64,000 nucleotides of DNA from Verrucomicrobiaceae bacterium (GTDB lineage: Bacteria; Verrucomicrobiota; Verrucomicrobiia; Verrucomicrobiales; Verrucomicrobiaceae). Below, one piece after another: positions 1-9,757 of the stretch. The DNA is taken from assembly GCA_947458455.1 (NCBI GenBank), contig CANGYJ010000012.1, positions 82,422 to 146,421 of the forward strand, given 5' to 3'. Below the pieces are notes generated by a model, which had not been told where the DNA came from, did no database searches, and saw nothing but the letters and a program-made list of their open reading frames with translations. How positions within the stretch are numbered: position 1 is the stretch's first letter; every line of letters starts with the position of its first letter. A program made the translations under genes and the position numbers.

Positions 1-765
1 AATACCCATCACCTCCCCGGTGAATACGACAAGGCCTTCCCCGGCCATCGCTACCGGGACATGCCCATCGCCTTTCGCCAGGAAAGCCCCGTCCGCCTCG
101 AAACCGCTGGCGGCATCGCCAATGTGCGCGACCTCCTCCACGACGAACCCTTCCTCGTCTATAACGGCGACATCCTCACCGACCTCCCACTCGCGCCACT
201 GATTGAGGAGCACCAGCGCAGCGGCAACATCGTCACGCTCGCCCTGCGCAGCCACGGGCCTGCTTTGCACATCGCCTACGATGCCGCCGAGCAACGCATC
301 ACCGACATCCGCAACAAGCTCGAAACCGGCGATGAAGGCACCCACCTCTTCACCGGCATCTACGCCTGCTCCCCCGCCATTCACGAGTGGCTCACGCCGG
401 GCAAGGTCGAGTCCGTCATCCCCATCTTCCTCGAAATGATTCGTCGCGGGGTCAAAGTCGGAGCCGTCGTGCTCGATGAAGGCCAGTGGTGGGATCTCGG
501 CAGCCGCACGCAATACCTCGCTGCCCACGCCGCGCTCAATGGCATGCACGGCCCGGCGATTCATCCCGAGGCCCATGTCGCCTCCGATGCCATCCTGCGC
601 CGCACGAACGTCATCGGCCCTGGAGCCAACGTCGAGCCAGGCTGCTGGCTGGAGGACTGCATCCTCTGGCCTCACGCCAGAGTCGTCACCGGTGCCCGCC
701 TGACCCGCTGCATCGTCCGCTCCCACATCACAGCAGCGGGCACGTTTGAAGACGTCGATTTTTAA
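1..765 (+). CDS. Sugar-phosphate nucleotidyltransferase family protein (5' end truncated by window)
   Basis: Frame is open from base 1; contains ETAGGIANVRDLL, VYNGDIL and C-terminal WWDLGSRTQYLAAH, typical of NTP-transferase/MurU-like proteins. Confidence 0.75.
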   Translation, partial: NTHHLPGEYDKAFPGHRYRDMPIAFRQESPVRLETAGGIANVRDLLHDEPFLVYNGDILTDLPLAPLIEEHQRSGNIVTLALRSHGPALHIAYDAAEQRITDIRNKLETGDEGTHLFTGIYACSPAIHEWLTPGKVESVIPIFLEMIRRGVKVGAVVLDEGQWWDLGSRTQYLAAHAALNGMHGPAIHPEAHVASDAILRRTNVIGPGANVEPGCWLEDCILWPHARVVTGARLTRCIVRSHITAAGTFEDVDF

Positions 766-820
766 CCGCACTTCTAGACCTCCAGCACGGAAGCGGGGCG
801 GTGAGCAGATCGTTCGATGT

Positions 821-1040
821 CCCCTCACCTAACCTCTCCCCGCATCATGCGATGAAGTGATTGACTGCCGATCGCGGAGAGAGGGACCAGAAAGGACGCC
901 TCGGCTCATGATCCGCGCCAGCTTCTACTTGTGAAAGCAAAACAGCCTCAACTCATGCCGCACACTTTTTCAGTCCCTCTCCCCGCTGGGAACGTTCGCC
1001 CGCTTCTCGGCGAGTTTGCGGGGAGAGGTTAGGTGAGGGG
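821..1040. repeat. Intergenic element bounded by 23-bp perfect inverted repeats
   Basis: cccctcacctaacctctccccgc at 821-843 and its exact reverse complement gcggggagaggttaggtgagggg at 1018-1040. Confidence 0.85.
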
Positions 1041-1098
1041 AGTGACCATTCGCCAACTTACCGGATGAACCGGTTTGTTAATTCAAAGACGCTTCAAC

Positions 1099-3543
1099 TT
1101 ACTTCTTACCGCCAGCAGCTTCCTGGCGGAGCTGCTCGAGGCGGGAGAGGGGCTTCGGCGCGGCAGGAGCAGCGGGCTTAGGCGCTTCCTTCGGCTTCGC
1201 GGCAGCCACGACGGGGGCGGCAGGAGGCGGCGGAGCCTTCCGAGGCGCATCAATGCGCAGCGTGGAACCGAGCGCGATGCGATGGGTGGTGGTGCCACCC
1301 GTGACAGGCACATCGACACGTACGAAGAGATTGCCCTGCTTTCCCACGGGGGACTTGTCGGTGGTCTTCACCTTGAAGGAGACTTCCTTGGTGTCTTTCG
1401 TGATCTCGGCAGCCTCGATCTGAATGGTGTCCGGCACGCCGAGCACCTGGGCTTTGGCCTTGCCTTCAAAGGGCTTCAGATGCTCCAGCTTGGCCACCAT
1501 GATGGATTCCTTGCCCTGCTCCACGGCGACGAGCGGAATGGCGGGTGCGGTAAGATGCGCGGTGGTGGTGGCGACCTCGGTGAAGGGGCTGGCGTTGTAG
1601 ATGCGGCCATTGCCAGCATCCACCTCACCCATGACGGTGTAGTTCCATTTGCCATCGGTGACTGAGGCATTGGCATCGAGATTGAAGACGCACTCGTTTT
1701 GACCTTCGGCGATGGTTTGCTCGCCGAGGCAGCTCACGCCGGGGGATTTCCAGATCATGAACACGCGGATGGCATTTTTGAAGCCTTCCTTCCGCTTCGC
1801 CACGACCTTCAAATCGAGCACGCCATTGGCCACGAGCGGCACGGTGGGTTTTTCGATGCTCAGCGAGTAGGGAGCCTCGTCGATGACGGCCACAGGGAGC
1901 TTGTCCTCGATCTCGGTGTAATAGACGACGTTGCCATTGCGCACGATGTCGAACTCCTGGCGCAGCTTGCCGGTGATCTTCGTGTTGGGATCCACGGGAT
2001 TGAGCTTCACCGGCACGGTCTGATGGCCGAGCGGGGCATCGGCAGCGGCTTCGAAGAGCAGCGGCACATTGCCGAGATCCTTCGGAGCCATCTCGGTGAG
2101 GAGCTTCACACCTTGAGGAAGGCCTTTGGCATCGAATTTGAAGTCACCGCCGATATTCACGCGGGAAATGTTCACCAGCGTGGCGTAGCGGCCGCCCTTG
2201 GGCACGGCGATGAACTGGCGGTAGTGCGTGTCATTCACCGTGAACTGCGGCGAGGCAAAGTACAGCTCCGGCTCAGCGGCGATAAGCTCCAGGCGATACA
2301 CATAGTTCGGGCCGCCACGGTCGAGGTGATCGGCCACACGGATGAAGTAATTGCCATCGGCGGGGATGGCGACCTTGAACTTGCTGTCGAGGCGACGGCG
2401 GCCACCGCCGTCGTCATTGCCACTGAGGCTGCCGCCTTTTTCGTTGTACACATTCACCACGCTATCGAGCGGGGAGCCGAGGCTCTGGGCAAAGGCTTGC
2501 AACTCCAGCGTCATGCCTTTTTTCAGCGGCAGCTTGAAGAAATCCACATCACCGGGCTTCTCGATGACACCGTTGAGGGCGATGGGCTCGCCAGCAGCGG
2601 GCGAAGCTTTGGCCTGCTCGTCGTTGGGTTCCACTTCGAGGGCGTTGTCGAAGCTCACGAGGCGGAAAGGATTGCCAGAAGGAGCAGGCTCCTGGGACTT
2701 CGAGTAAATCATGTAGCCAGGATCGATTTCGGCAGGCAGTTGGGCCTCTTCTTCAAAGGAACCGTCACGCTCAATGAAGCGCACTTTGGTCTTCGAGCCG
2801 ATTTTGCCACCGGCGGGATACACAACGTCTGGACGGCGGTAGCTGCCCACATGCAGGCGGTAGAAGGAATTGCCGCTGCCACGGTAAGAAGACTCGCGAA
2901 TCATCACCGTGTAGTCGCCATCTTCCTCAGCCACATAGGAGCAGTAGCCATCTTGGCGGTGAAGAATGGTGTCATCACTGATGACCTTCTCGAAGCGATC
3001 TTTGTCAATCACCGCGAGGAAGGGATCGAAGACGGTGTAACCGAGGCGAAGGCCATCCACCTCGACGGAAAGGCGCTGGCCTTTTTTGAGCGGCACCTTG
3101 TAGTAATCCACATCCTCGTTCGTGACGAGACCCTCGACGGTCTGATTGAGCTGAAGCACCTGCGGCGTCTCGAATTCGCTGTTCGGCTCCTTTTCTTCCA
3201 CGTTCGGGAAGATGCCCACGAAGAACTGGCGGGCATGCGAGATGCCAGTCTTCGTGCGGATGCGCATGAGGTGATTTCCGGGCGGCACATCTGCCGCGAT
3301 GGCGATGGTGAGGTCCACCTTGTTCTTCTCCACTTTTTCCACGCTTTTCTGCGTAAAGCCGGGTGAGAAGAAGATCAGGCCCTCGAAATCATCGAGGCGG
3401 GATCCCGTGACGGTTAGTTTCACCTCGGTGCCGCGTTGGCCGCCGTTTGGCTTCGTCGTCGAGAATTCCGGGTAGGAGGCAAACAGGCTCGCCGAGGAGG
3501 CAAAAGCCGCCGTGCCGAGGAGGAAGGTGCGGAGGAGGGACAT
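1099..3543 (-). CDS. Secreted protein with pre-peptidase C-terminal-like (PPC) domains
   Basis: Signal peptide MSLLRTFLLGTAAFASSASLFA; repeated EPNxExxxAxxL...DVDYYKVPLKKGQRL / GDVDFFKLPLKKGMTL modules typical of PPC domains; Pro/Ala/Lys-rich C-terminus. Confidence 0.7.
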   Translation of the reverse strand: MSLLRTFLLGTAAFASSASLFASYPEFSTTKPNGGQRGTEVKLTVTGSRLDDFEGLIFFSPGFTQKSVEKVEKNKVDLTIAIAADVPPGNHLMRIRTKTGISHARQFFVGIFPNVEEKEPNSEFETPQVLQLNQTVEGLVTNEDVDYYKVPLKKGQRLSVEVDGLRLGYTVFDPFLAVIDKDRFEKVISDDTILHRQDGYCSYVAEEDGDYTVMIRESSYRGSGNSFYRLHVGSYRRPDVVYPAGGKIGSKTKVRFIERDGSFEEEAQLPAEIDPGYMIYSKSQEPAPSGNPFRLVSFDNALEVEPNDEQAKASPAAGEPIALNGVIEKPGDVDFFKLPLKKGMTLELQAFAQSLGSPLDSVVNVYNEKGGSLSGNDDGGGRRRLDSKFKVAIPADGNYFIRVADHLDRGGPNYVYRLELIAAEPELYFASPQFTVNDTHYRQFIAVPKGGRYATLVNISRVNIGGDFKFDAKGLPQGVKLLTEMAPKDLGNVPLLFEAAADAPLGHQTVPVKLNPVDPNTKITGKLRQEFDIVRNGNVVYYTEIEDKLPVAVIDEAPYSLSIEKPTVPLVANGVLDLKVVAKRKEGFKNAIRVFMIWKSPGVSCLGEQTIAEGQNECVFNLDANASVTDGKWNYTVMGEVDAGNGRIYNASPFTEVATTTAHLTAPAIPLVAVEQGKESIMVAKLEHLKPFEGKAKAQVLGVPDTIQIEAAEITKDTKEVSFKVKTTDKSPVGKQGNLFVRVDVPVTGGTTTHRIALGSTLRIDAPRKAPPPPAAPVVAAAKPKEAPKPAAPAAPKPLSRLEQLRQEAAGGKK

Positions 3544-3648
3544 GGGGGTGTTTTTGGGGTCGGGGAAAATACGGGCTTCCGCACGGAAAATTGCGTTTGA
3601 GGCCAAACTTTGCCCCAGGAACCCACGAAGGGCAAAAACGGAGAAAAC

Positions 3649-3927
3649 TCAGCTCTGACGCGGCAGTCGATCCGCCGCCTCCGCAGGCAGTTCGACCATC
3701 TTTTGCCGCCCACCCGCTCCGCGAAGAAGGTTGATGCTGCCTTTGGGCACCTCGAGTTCCTCCGCCAGGAAGCGCACGAGCTCTTCATTCGCCTTTCCAT
3801 CCACCGGCGGAGCCGCCAGCTTCACCAGCAACACCGGGCGGCCTTTCTCATCCGCCGTCCAGCCGACAAATTCAGACTTTCGGGCGTTCGGAGAGACTCG
3901 CAGGGCCAGTTGGGTAGGGGGACTCAT
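3649..3927 (-). CDS. DUF167/YggU family protein
   Basis: LRVSPNARKSEFVGW...VKLAAPPVDGKANEELVRFLAEELEVPKGSINLLRGAGGRQKMVEL. Confidence 0.85.
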   Translation of the reverse strand: MSPPTQLALRVSPNARKSEFVGWTADEKGRPVLLVKLAAPPVDGKANEELVRFLAEELEVPKGSINLLRGAGGRQKMVELPAEAADRLPRQS

Positions 3928-3937
3928 TGCTTCACCT

Positions 3938-4438
3938 TCATGCAAGCATCCGGCGGCGCAACTCCGGTGTCGGCATCAGGCAGGTCTCGTGCTTGCCGAA
4001 CCATTTGTAGCGATTCCGAGCCACGAAGAAGTAAGCCGCATCCCGCAGGCCTCGCGGGATCACCTTGCCCAAAACGGCCAATTTCCATGCTCCGCCGAGC
4101 CTGCGGCCGATCTCGATCACCGCATCGCTCTCGCGAAAAGCCCGCTCACGCGTCACCAGCAGCATCGTATCCGGTGCCTCGGCATCCAGACCATGCGCCG
4201 CATACAGCCGCCGGCCCAGTTCGCCCTGGATCGGGGCAAAGTGAACACGCTCCGCCCGGTCATGCGCCAGCACGAACTTCACCGCGCCATCACACAGGTG
4301 GCACACGCCATCGAAGAGCAGCACGCATTCGCAATCAGGGGGGAGAACAGTCACAGCGGGGAGATAGGGGCGAGGTGACGCCAAGGTCAAGCCTTGGCTC
4401 CTTGACGAGGCGGCCATCTTGCACGCTTCTTCACCCAT
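3938..4438 (-). CDS. DCC-family thiol-disulfide oxidoreductase (DUF393); start uncertain
   Basis: VLLFDGVCHLCDGAVKFVLAHD...FAPIQGELGRRL motif. Confidence 0.8.
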   Translation of the reverse strand: MGEEACKMAASSRSQGLTLASPRPYLPAVTVLPPDCECVLLFDGVCHLCDGAVKFVLAHDRAERVHFAPIQGELGRRLYAAHGLDAEAPDTMLLVTRERAFRESDAVIEIGRRLGGAWKLAVLGKVIPRGLRDAAYFFVARNRYKWFGKHETCLMPTPELRRRMLA

Positions 4439-4679
4439 GCCCGCCGATTTCTCTCACCTCCGCCAACTCCTCCAGCACCGTCTCGACCTCATCGCCGATC
4501 ACGCGTTTCGAGATCGCGATGCCGCCGCCCACCTCGTCGCCCTTCAAAAAGTCTCCGAAGACCTCACCGCCGAGCATGGAAAGCTGCGCGGCAGCCTGCC
4601 AGGAAGGCTGAACCATTTTTTAACGCAAGCCAGCTACTCGAAGGCGCTGGAGTATCTCTCGAATCCTCAAGGCGAGTGA
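4437..4679 (+). CDS. Small hypothetical protein
   Basis: ORF in a gap between oppositely oriented genes, no recognised motif. Confidence 0.45.
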   Translation: MPADFSHLRQLLQHRLDLIADHAFRDRDAAAHLVALQKVSEDLTAEHGKLRGSLPGRLNHFLTQASYSKALEYLSNPQGE

Positions 4680-4690
4680 ATCAGACACGC

Positions 4691-6262
4691 TTACTTCTCC
4701 TCGGCGATCTCCAGACGTGGGAAAAGCGGGGTCGGTGTGCCGAGCTGATGTCCGCTGCTGAGCAGGCCCCATTTTAAATCGCTCACGAGGAAGCCTTCGG
4801 GCAACGTCCAGCCGATCTGCGCACGAGCGGCGGCCATGGCGGTGGGCATGATGGGGTTCAAGAGGACGGTGACGTGGGTGAGCGCCTCGGCGAGGTGGTA
4901 GAGCACGCTGTCGAGTCGGGTGGCCTGAGCGGGATCTTTGGCGAGGGAGAAGGGCTTCGTGCTATCGACGAAGGCATTCGCATGCGTGACGATCCGCCAC
5001 GCAGCGGCGATACCTTCGTGAATATCCCAGCCGTTCATCTTTTCGAGGTAGGCGGGCAGCGCCTCGGCCACGGTCTGGCGCAGGGCTTGATTGATCTCGT
5101 CATCGAAATCACCCGGCGTGAGGACGCCGCTGCGATACTTTTGCGCCATGTTGATGCTGCGGTTGAGCAGATTGCCAAGGCCGCCAGCGAGCTCTTTGTT
5201 GTAGCTCATGATGATGCGCTCATCGCTGAAATCGGCATCGTAGCCGGTGGCGATGTCGCGCATGAGGTAATAGCGCAGGCCATCGGGCGTGAAGGTATCC
5301 GAGAGCACGTTCGGATCGATCACATTGCCGAGGCTCTTGCTCATCTTGGCTCCTTTGACGTTCCACCAGCCGTGGACGACGAGCTTGGGGATCTGATCAT
5401 CCGGGAAACCGAGCGCATGAAGCATGATGGGCCAGTAAACGGCATGCGCAGGCACGAGGATGTCCTTGCCGATGATCTCCGCATCGGCAGGCCAGATGGT
5501 CTCAAACTTCGGCAGGCCTTCGTTGCCGCATTCCTCGGCCATGTAACCGGCGAAGGTGATGTAGTTCGAGAGCGCATCGAACCAGACGTAGTTCACGAAC
5601 TTCTCATCAAAGGGCAGCGGGATGCCCCAGCTCAGGCGCTCGATGGGGCGGCTGATGCAGAGATCCTGCGGCGTGCCTTCGAGGGAGTTCAGCACATCGT
5701 TCGCCCGATGTGGCGGGTAGATGAAATCGGGATGGCTGCGGATGTGACCTTTGAGCCACTCGACGTGTTCGCTGAGGCGGAAGTACCAATTCTCTTCCTG
5801 AAGCTCGACGACCTCACCCCACTCCTCGCCGTATTGACCATCCGGGCCGCGTTCTTTGTCGGTGAGGAACTGCTCCTGGCGCACGGAGTAAAAGCCTGCG
5901 TAGCTCTTTTTGTAGAGCTGGCCGCAATCGTGGAGCTTTTGCAGCATCGCACGCACCACCCGCTTGTGGCGGTCGTCCGTGGTGGCGGCCCAGCCGTCGA
6001 AGCGCACGTTCAGTTTGTCCCACAGGGCGGTGAAATGTGTCGTGATCCCATCGACGAACGCCGCCGGGCTGAGCCCGGCCTTTTCAGCGCTCTTTTGCAC
6101 CTTCTGCCCGTGCTGATCCACGCCGGTGAGGAAATAGACTTCACGCCCTTGCAGCCGCTGAAAGCGAGCCATGACATCGGCGAGCACCTTTTCATACGCG
6201 TGGCCGATGTGCGGCGGCGCGTTGGTGTAATCAATGGCGGTCGTGATGTAGAAGGGCTTCAT
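4691..6262 (-). CDS. metG: Methionyl-tRNA synthetase
   Basis: YITTAIDYTNAPPHIGHAYEKVLADVMARF, GAKMSKSLGNVIDP (KMSKS) motifs. Confidence 0.97.
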   Translation of the reverse strand: MKPFYITTAIDYTNAPPHIGHAYEKVLADVMARFQRLQGREVYFLTGVDQHGQKVQKSAEKAGLSPAAFVDGITTHFTALWDKLNVRFDGWAATTDDRHKRVVRAMLQKLHDCGQLYKKSYAGFYSVRQEQFLTDKERGPDGQYGEEWGEVVELQEENWYFRLSEHVEWLKGHIRSHPDFIYPPHRANDVLNSLEGTPQDLCISRPIERLSWGIPLPFDEKFVNYVWFDALSNYITFAGYMAEECGNEGLPKFETIWPADAEIIGKDILVPAHAVYWPIMLHALGFPDDQIPKLVVHGWWNVKGAKMSKSLGNVIDPNVLSDTFTPDGLRYYLMRDIATGYDADFSDERIIMSYNKELAGGLGNLLNRSINMAQKYRSGVLTPGDFDDEINQALRQTVAEALPAYLEKMNGWDIHEGIAAAWRIVTHANAFVDSTKPFSLAKDPAQATRLDSVLYHLAEALTHVTVLLNPIMPTAMAAARAQIGWTLPEGFLVSDLKWGLLSSGHQLGTPTPLFPRLEIAEEK

Positions 6263-6334
6263 GGAGCGCCTTTCATGCCGTCCAGCAGGCGCTCACGCAA
6301 GTGTTCCGTGCGGCTGGGACTTCCCAAATGAAAA

Positions 6335-6425
6335 TGGCGGAGAGAGAGGGATTCGAACCCTCGGTAGCTGTTAAGGCTACGCATCTTTAGCAAAGATGTG
6401 CTTTCGACCACTCAGCCATCTCTCC
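6335..6425 (-). tRNA. tRNA-Ser (anticodon GCT), CCA encoded
   Basis: Reverse complement GGAGAGATGGCTGAGTGGTCGAAAGCACATCTTTGCTAAAGATG...GGTTCGAATCCCTCTCTCTCCGCCA; long variable arm, acceptor stem GGAGAGA/TCTCTCC. Confidence 0.95.
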
Positions 6426-6497
6426 AATGTTTGCTCCGGCGCTGCCGACTGCGAACGGCGCGTATTTAGCGTTTGCAGCCCCGAGGCGTCAAACGAA

Positions 6498-7463
6498 ATG
6501 TCGCTCGCTTCGCCCATGAATTCATCCTTACCCGCTCTCGCCTGCCTGCCGGATGGAAAAGCGCTGCTCGGCCTCTCCGGCGGCCGGGATTCCGTGGCGC
6601 TGCTGCACCTCCTGCTCGCCGCTGGGCATCGCGACCTCGTTTTGTGCCATCTGAACCATGGACTGCGAGGTCGTGAATCGGACGAAGACGCCGCCTTTGT
6701 TCGCTCGCTGGCCGAAAAGCATGGTTTGGAGGGCGAAATCGCCCAAACGAACGTGAAGGCGCAGGCGAAGAAAAAGAAACTCTCCCTCGAAACAGCCGCC
6801 CGTGAGGCGCGACATGCCTTTTTTAAGCGAATGAGCCGCAAACATGGCACCCACGAGGTGCTCCTGGCCCATCACGCCGAGGATCAGTCGGAGACGATCC
6901 TCGGAAACGTGCTTCGCGGCTGCGGTCTGGAAGGTCTCGCGGCAATGGGACTCGTCACCGATCTCGGCAATGGCCTGCGTTTTCTGCGTCCGCTGCTGCG
7001 AGTGAGAAGGGCAGAGATCGATGCCTATGTCGAAGCCCAAGGCATCGCCTATCGCGAAGACAGCTCCAATGCCTCCGCTGAGCATCGCCGAAACCGCCTC
7101 CGGCACGAAGCACTGCCCTTACTCAGCGAAATCGCCGGTCGCGATGTGGTGCCCCTGCTCAATCGCCTCGGCACCATCGCCGAACGCGACGAGTCTTTTC
7201 TGCACGAGGAGGCCACCGCATGGTTCGAGGCCTGTCGCGAAGGTCAAACACTGACACAACTCGATTCCCTGCGTGAACTCGATCCCGCGATTTTGAGCCG
7301 CGTGATCGCTTTCTGGCTTCGCGAGCATTTGAAACTGCCCGGCATCGGCTTTGATGAAATCCGCGTAGTCTCCTCCCTGCTCCTTCCCGAAAGCCCCGCG
7401 AAGCTCAACCTCCCCGGCGGTCGCTTCGTGCGGCGGAAAGCGGGATGTCTTTGGGTGGTGTAA
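6498..7463 (+). CDS. tilS: tRNA(Ile)-lysidine synthetase
   Basis: LLGLSGGRDSVALLHLL P-loop, HHAEDQSETILGNVLRGCGLEGLAAM, NRLRHEALPLL. Confidence 0.92.
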   Translation: MSLASPMNSSLPALACLPDGKALLGLSGGRDSVALLHLLLAAGHRDLVLCHLNHGLRGRESDEDAAFVRSLAEKHGLEGEIAQTNVKAQAKKKKLSLETAAREARHAFFKRMSRKHGTHEVLLAHHAEDQSETILGNVLRGCGLEGLAAMGLVTDLGNGLRFLRPLLRVRRAEIDAYVEAQGIAYREDSSNASAEHRRNRLRHEALPLLSEIAGRDVVPLLNRLGTIAERDESFLHEEATAWFEACREGQTLTQLDSLRELDPAILSRVIAFWLREHLKLPGIGFDEIRVVSSLLLPESPAKLNLPGGRFVRRKAGCLWVV

Positions 7464-7649
7464 CTCAGTGAGCCCCTCCCGCACCGGCTGCAGCGAGCGA
7501 TAGAGCATGATTTGATCGCGCAATGAATCGGCGAGCGCCTTGTTACCGAAACTCGCGGCGAGTTGGAAGGCGGCTTCGGTAAAGCCTGCGCATTCGGCGA
7601 GCGCGGCTGCTTGGGCGCGAGGCCTTGATTCGAGTGACTTCTGTCTTGA
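7464..7649 (-). pseudogene. Remnant of C-terminus of a tetratricopeptide-repeat protein
   Basis: Minus-strand translation ...RAQAAALAECAGFTEAAFQLAASFGNKALADSLRDQIMLYRSLQPVREG resembles the terminal TPR helix pair and tail of TPR proteins, but has no N-terminal part and its frame runs into the tilS 3' end. Confidence 0.45.
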
Positions 7650-7701
7650 GTTTCAAGGCGCTTCTCCGTAGTTTTCAGCCGTCAGTGGATTCTTCCCCAC
7701 C

Positions 7702-8682
7702 ATGATCGACGACCCTCTCTCCACCTCATCCGCCACGAGCCGCCCTCCCAGGCGGTTCAGTCTCCGGCGGCGTGTGCTGAGTGAGAGCGAAAACAAAATC
7801 GGCCTGCGCCCCGTGGAGGGCTGGCAGAAGCGGAACATGGATTTCCTCCATCAGGTGCTCATCCCGACGATTCTCGCCCCGCGGAAGCCGGGCTGCCATT
7901 ACGGTGACCTGCCAGTGGCCACGCCGGAGCAAATCGGGGTGACCTGGCTGGGCCACGCGGGCTTCTTTGCCCAAGTGGGCGGCCTCAATATCGCCATCGA
8001 TCCGGTGTGGGCGCTGTGGCTCGGCCCGGCGAAACGCCTGCGCCATCCCAGCGTGTGGGCGCACGATCTGCCACCCATCGACCTTGTGCTCATCACGCAT
8101 GCGCATCACGATCACCTGCACCTCGCCAGCCTGCGAAAACTAGCCGCCGCACAGCCGATCATCGTACCGGAAGGCGTGGGCACGCTGGTGAAGAACTGCG
8201 GTTTTGGCCGCATCGTGGAGCTGAAAACCTGGCAAAGCGCCACCTTTGGCGATCTGCGCATCACGCTGACTCCCGCTCGCCACTGGGGTGCTCGCATGAT
8301 CCACGACACGCATCGCGGCTTTGGCGGTTATCTCATTCAAAGCCCGTCGCAGACGCTTTATCACTGCGGAGACAGCTCGATGTTTGATGGCTTCACGGAG
8401 ATTGGAAAACGTTCCCGCATTGATGTGGCGCTGATGCCCATCGGAGCCTACCAGCCGCCGAGCGGTCGCCCCGTGCACATGAACCCGGAGGAGGCGCTGG
8501 ATGCCTTCGAGATGGTGGGTGCCCGCCACATGGTGCCGATGCATTTTGAAACCTACCCGCTCAGTGGCGAGCCCTTGCACGAACCCATCGAGCGCCTCGA
8601 ACTCGCCGCGAAGGAACGGGAGATCTACGACCGTGTGCGCCGACTGCGGGAGGGAGAGTCAGCCGTGTTTTGCCCGCCGTGA
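7702..8682 (+). CDS. MBL-fold metallohydrolase
   Basis: WLGHAGFFAQVGGLNIAIDPVW, LITHAHHDHLHLASL (HxHxDH), YHCGDSSMFDGF. Confidence 0.88.
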   Translation: MIDDPLSTSSATSRPPRRFSLRRRVLSESENKIGLRPVEGWQKRNMDFLHQVLIPTILAPRKPGCHYGDLPVATPEQIGVTWLGHAGFFAQVGGLNIAIDPVWALWLGPAKRLRHPSVWAHDLPPIDLVLITHAHHDHLHLASLRKLAAAQPIIVPEGVGTLVKNCGFGRIVELKTWQSATFGDLRITLTPARHWGARMIHDTHRGFGGYLIQSPSQTLYHCGDSSMFDGFTEIGKRSRIDVALMPIGAYQPPSGRPVHMNPEEALDAFEMVGARHMVPMHFETYPLSGEPLHEPIERLELAAKEREIYDRVRRLREGESAVFCPP

Positions 8683-9182
8683 GCACGCGACCGCGCCTGA
8701 CGCTGATCGCCGCCGTTTCGGAGGATGGCTACATCTCACGCGGCCAAGGCGTACCCTGGGATCTGCCACGGGATCGCGTTCACTTCCGAGCCACTACCGC
8801 TGGAAAGTGGCTGCTTCTCGGCCGCCGCACCTACGCGGAGATGCTCGGCTGGTTTCGCGATCACACGCCGCTCGTGCTCACTCGCGATGCGAGCTTCGTT
8901 CCACCGATTGGGAAGGCCGTTCGCAGCGTGCCGCAAGCTCTCGATCTCGCGACGAAAGCCGGTGTGGAGGAGATTTTCGTCTGCGGCGGCTCGGCGGCCT
9001 ATGAACTGGCCTTCCCCCACGCAGATCGACTGTTCATGACGCATGTGGGCACTCGCTTGGGAGCTGGTGTGGCATTTCCAAAGATCGGAACGCCTCCTTG
9101 GCGGCTCGTTTCGAGCGTTGACTACCCTGCCGATGCCGAAAATGCCTTCGCGATGCGCTTCGCGGATTACCGGCGGGGGTGA
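8670..9182 (+). CDS. folA: Dihydrofolate reductase
   Basis: LTLIAAVSEDGYISRGQGVPWDLPRDRVHFRATTAGKWLLLGRRTYAEM, FVCGGSAAYELAFPHADRLFMTHV. Confidence 0.82.
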   Translation: MPAVSTRPRLTLIAAVSEDGYISRGQGVPWDLPRDRVHFRATTAGKWLLLGRRTYAEMLGWFRDHTPLVLTRDASFVPPIGKAVRSVPQALDLATKAGVEEIFVCGGSAAYELAFPHADRLFMTHVGTRLGAGVAFPKIGTPPWRLVSSVDYPADAENAFAMRFADYRRG

Positions 9183-9301
9183 AACATTTCAGCCATCGTC
9201 GGCAAAATGTTCATGGGCAAAAGTAAGCCCTATCTGTCAGGCAACTTCTCGTGGTTCGTGGTTGGCCGCTGGCGTGACTCATGCTTCAGGCTGGCGGCGC
9301 C

Positions 9302-9337
9302 TGACGGCCATGACGGCCATGACGGCCATGACGGCAA
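9302..9337. repeat. 9-bp tandem repeat (tgacggcca) x4
   Basis: tgacggccatgacggccatgacggccatgacggcaa read directly. Confidence 0.9.
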
Positions 9338-9391
9338 TGACGCGGCAGAGTGAGGCGGGGGCCGAACGGAGCCGCCTGATACCGAGAAGGA

Positions 9392-9516
9392 GGTAACTAC
9401 ACACAATGCGCTGTAGTGTGGCGAGGCTTTGCGAGCGCACAGTAGGCCGCCGGGTCCCGCTGCTCGAAGCAGGTGGCGGCCTACTGCACACTACTCCGCA
9501 TTGTGTCGTGGTTACC
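9392..9516. repeat. Long imperfect hairpin (~42-bp arms) with one-arm insertion
   Basis: Left arm ggtaactacacacaatgcgctgtagtgtg[gcgaggctttgcgagcgca]cagtaggccgcc; reverse complement of right arm ggtaaccacgacacaatgcggagtagtgtgcagtaggccgcc. Confidence 0.85.
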
Positions 9517-9757
9517 GCTTTGGGTGCGGAGCTGGCGAGTTGTGCGAGCCACACGAAGAAGGTGGGTTCCAACGGGTGCGGAGCTGCGAGCTTCGCGAAG
9601 CACTGGAGATGGCGGGGCCAGCTGCGTGCTGCGTGACGAGGCAACGGCCTTGCTGGTGCCTGGCCAGCTCAGGCTCCGGGAAGGGGCGAGGAAGAAGCGT
9701 TTCAGACAGCAAATCATTGAGCCAATTTCTGCAACAGAATGATAAGCCACTACTTCA

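Noticed and set aside
1699-3366. 555-aa + strand ORF antisense to the PPC-domain gene
   Set aside because: His/Glu/Gly-rich shadow translation with no domain signature
4874-6331. 485-aa + strand ORF antisense to metG
   Set aside because: Shadow ORF; metG is unambiguous on the other strand
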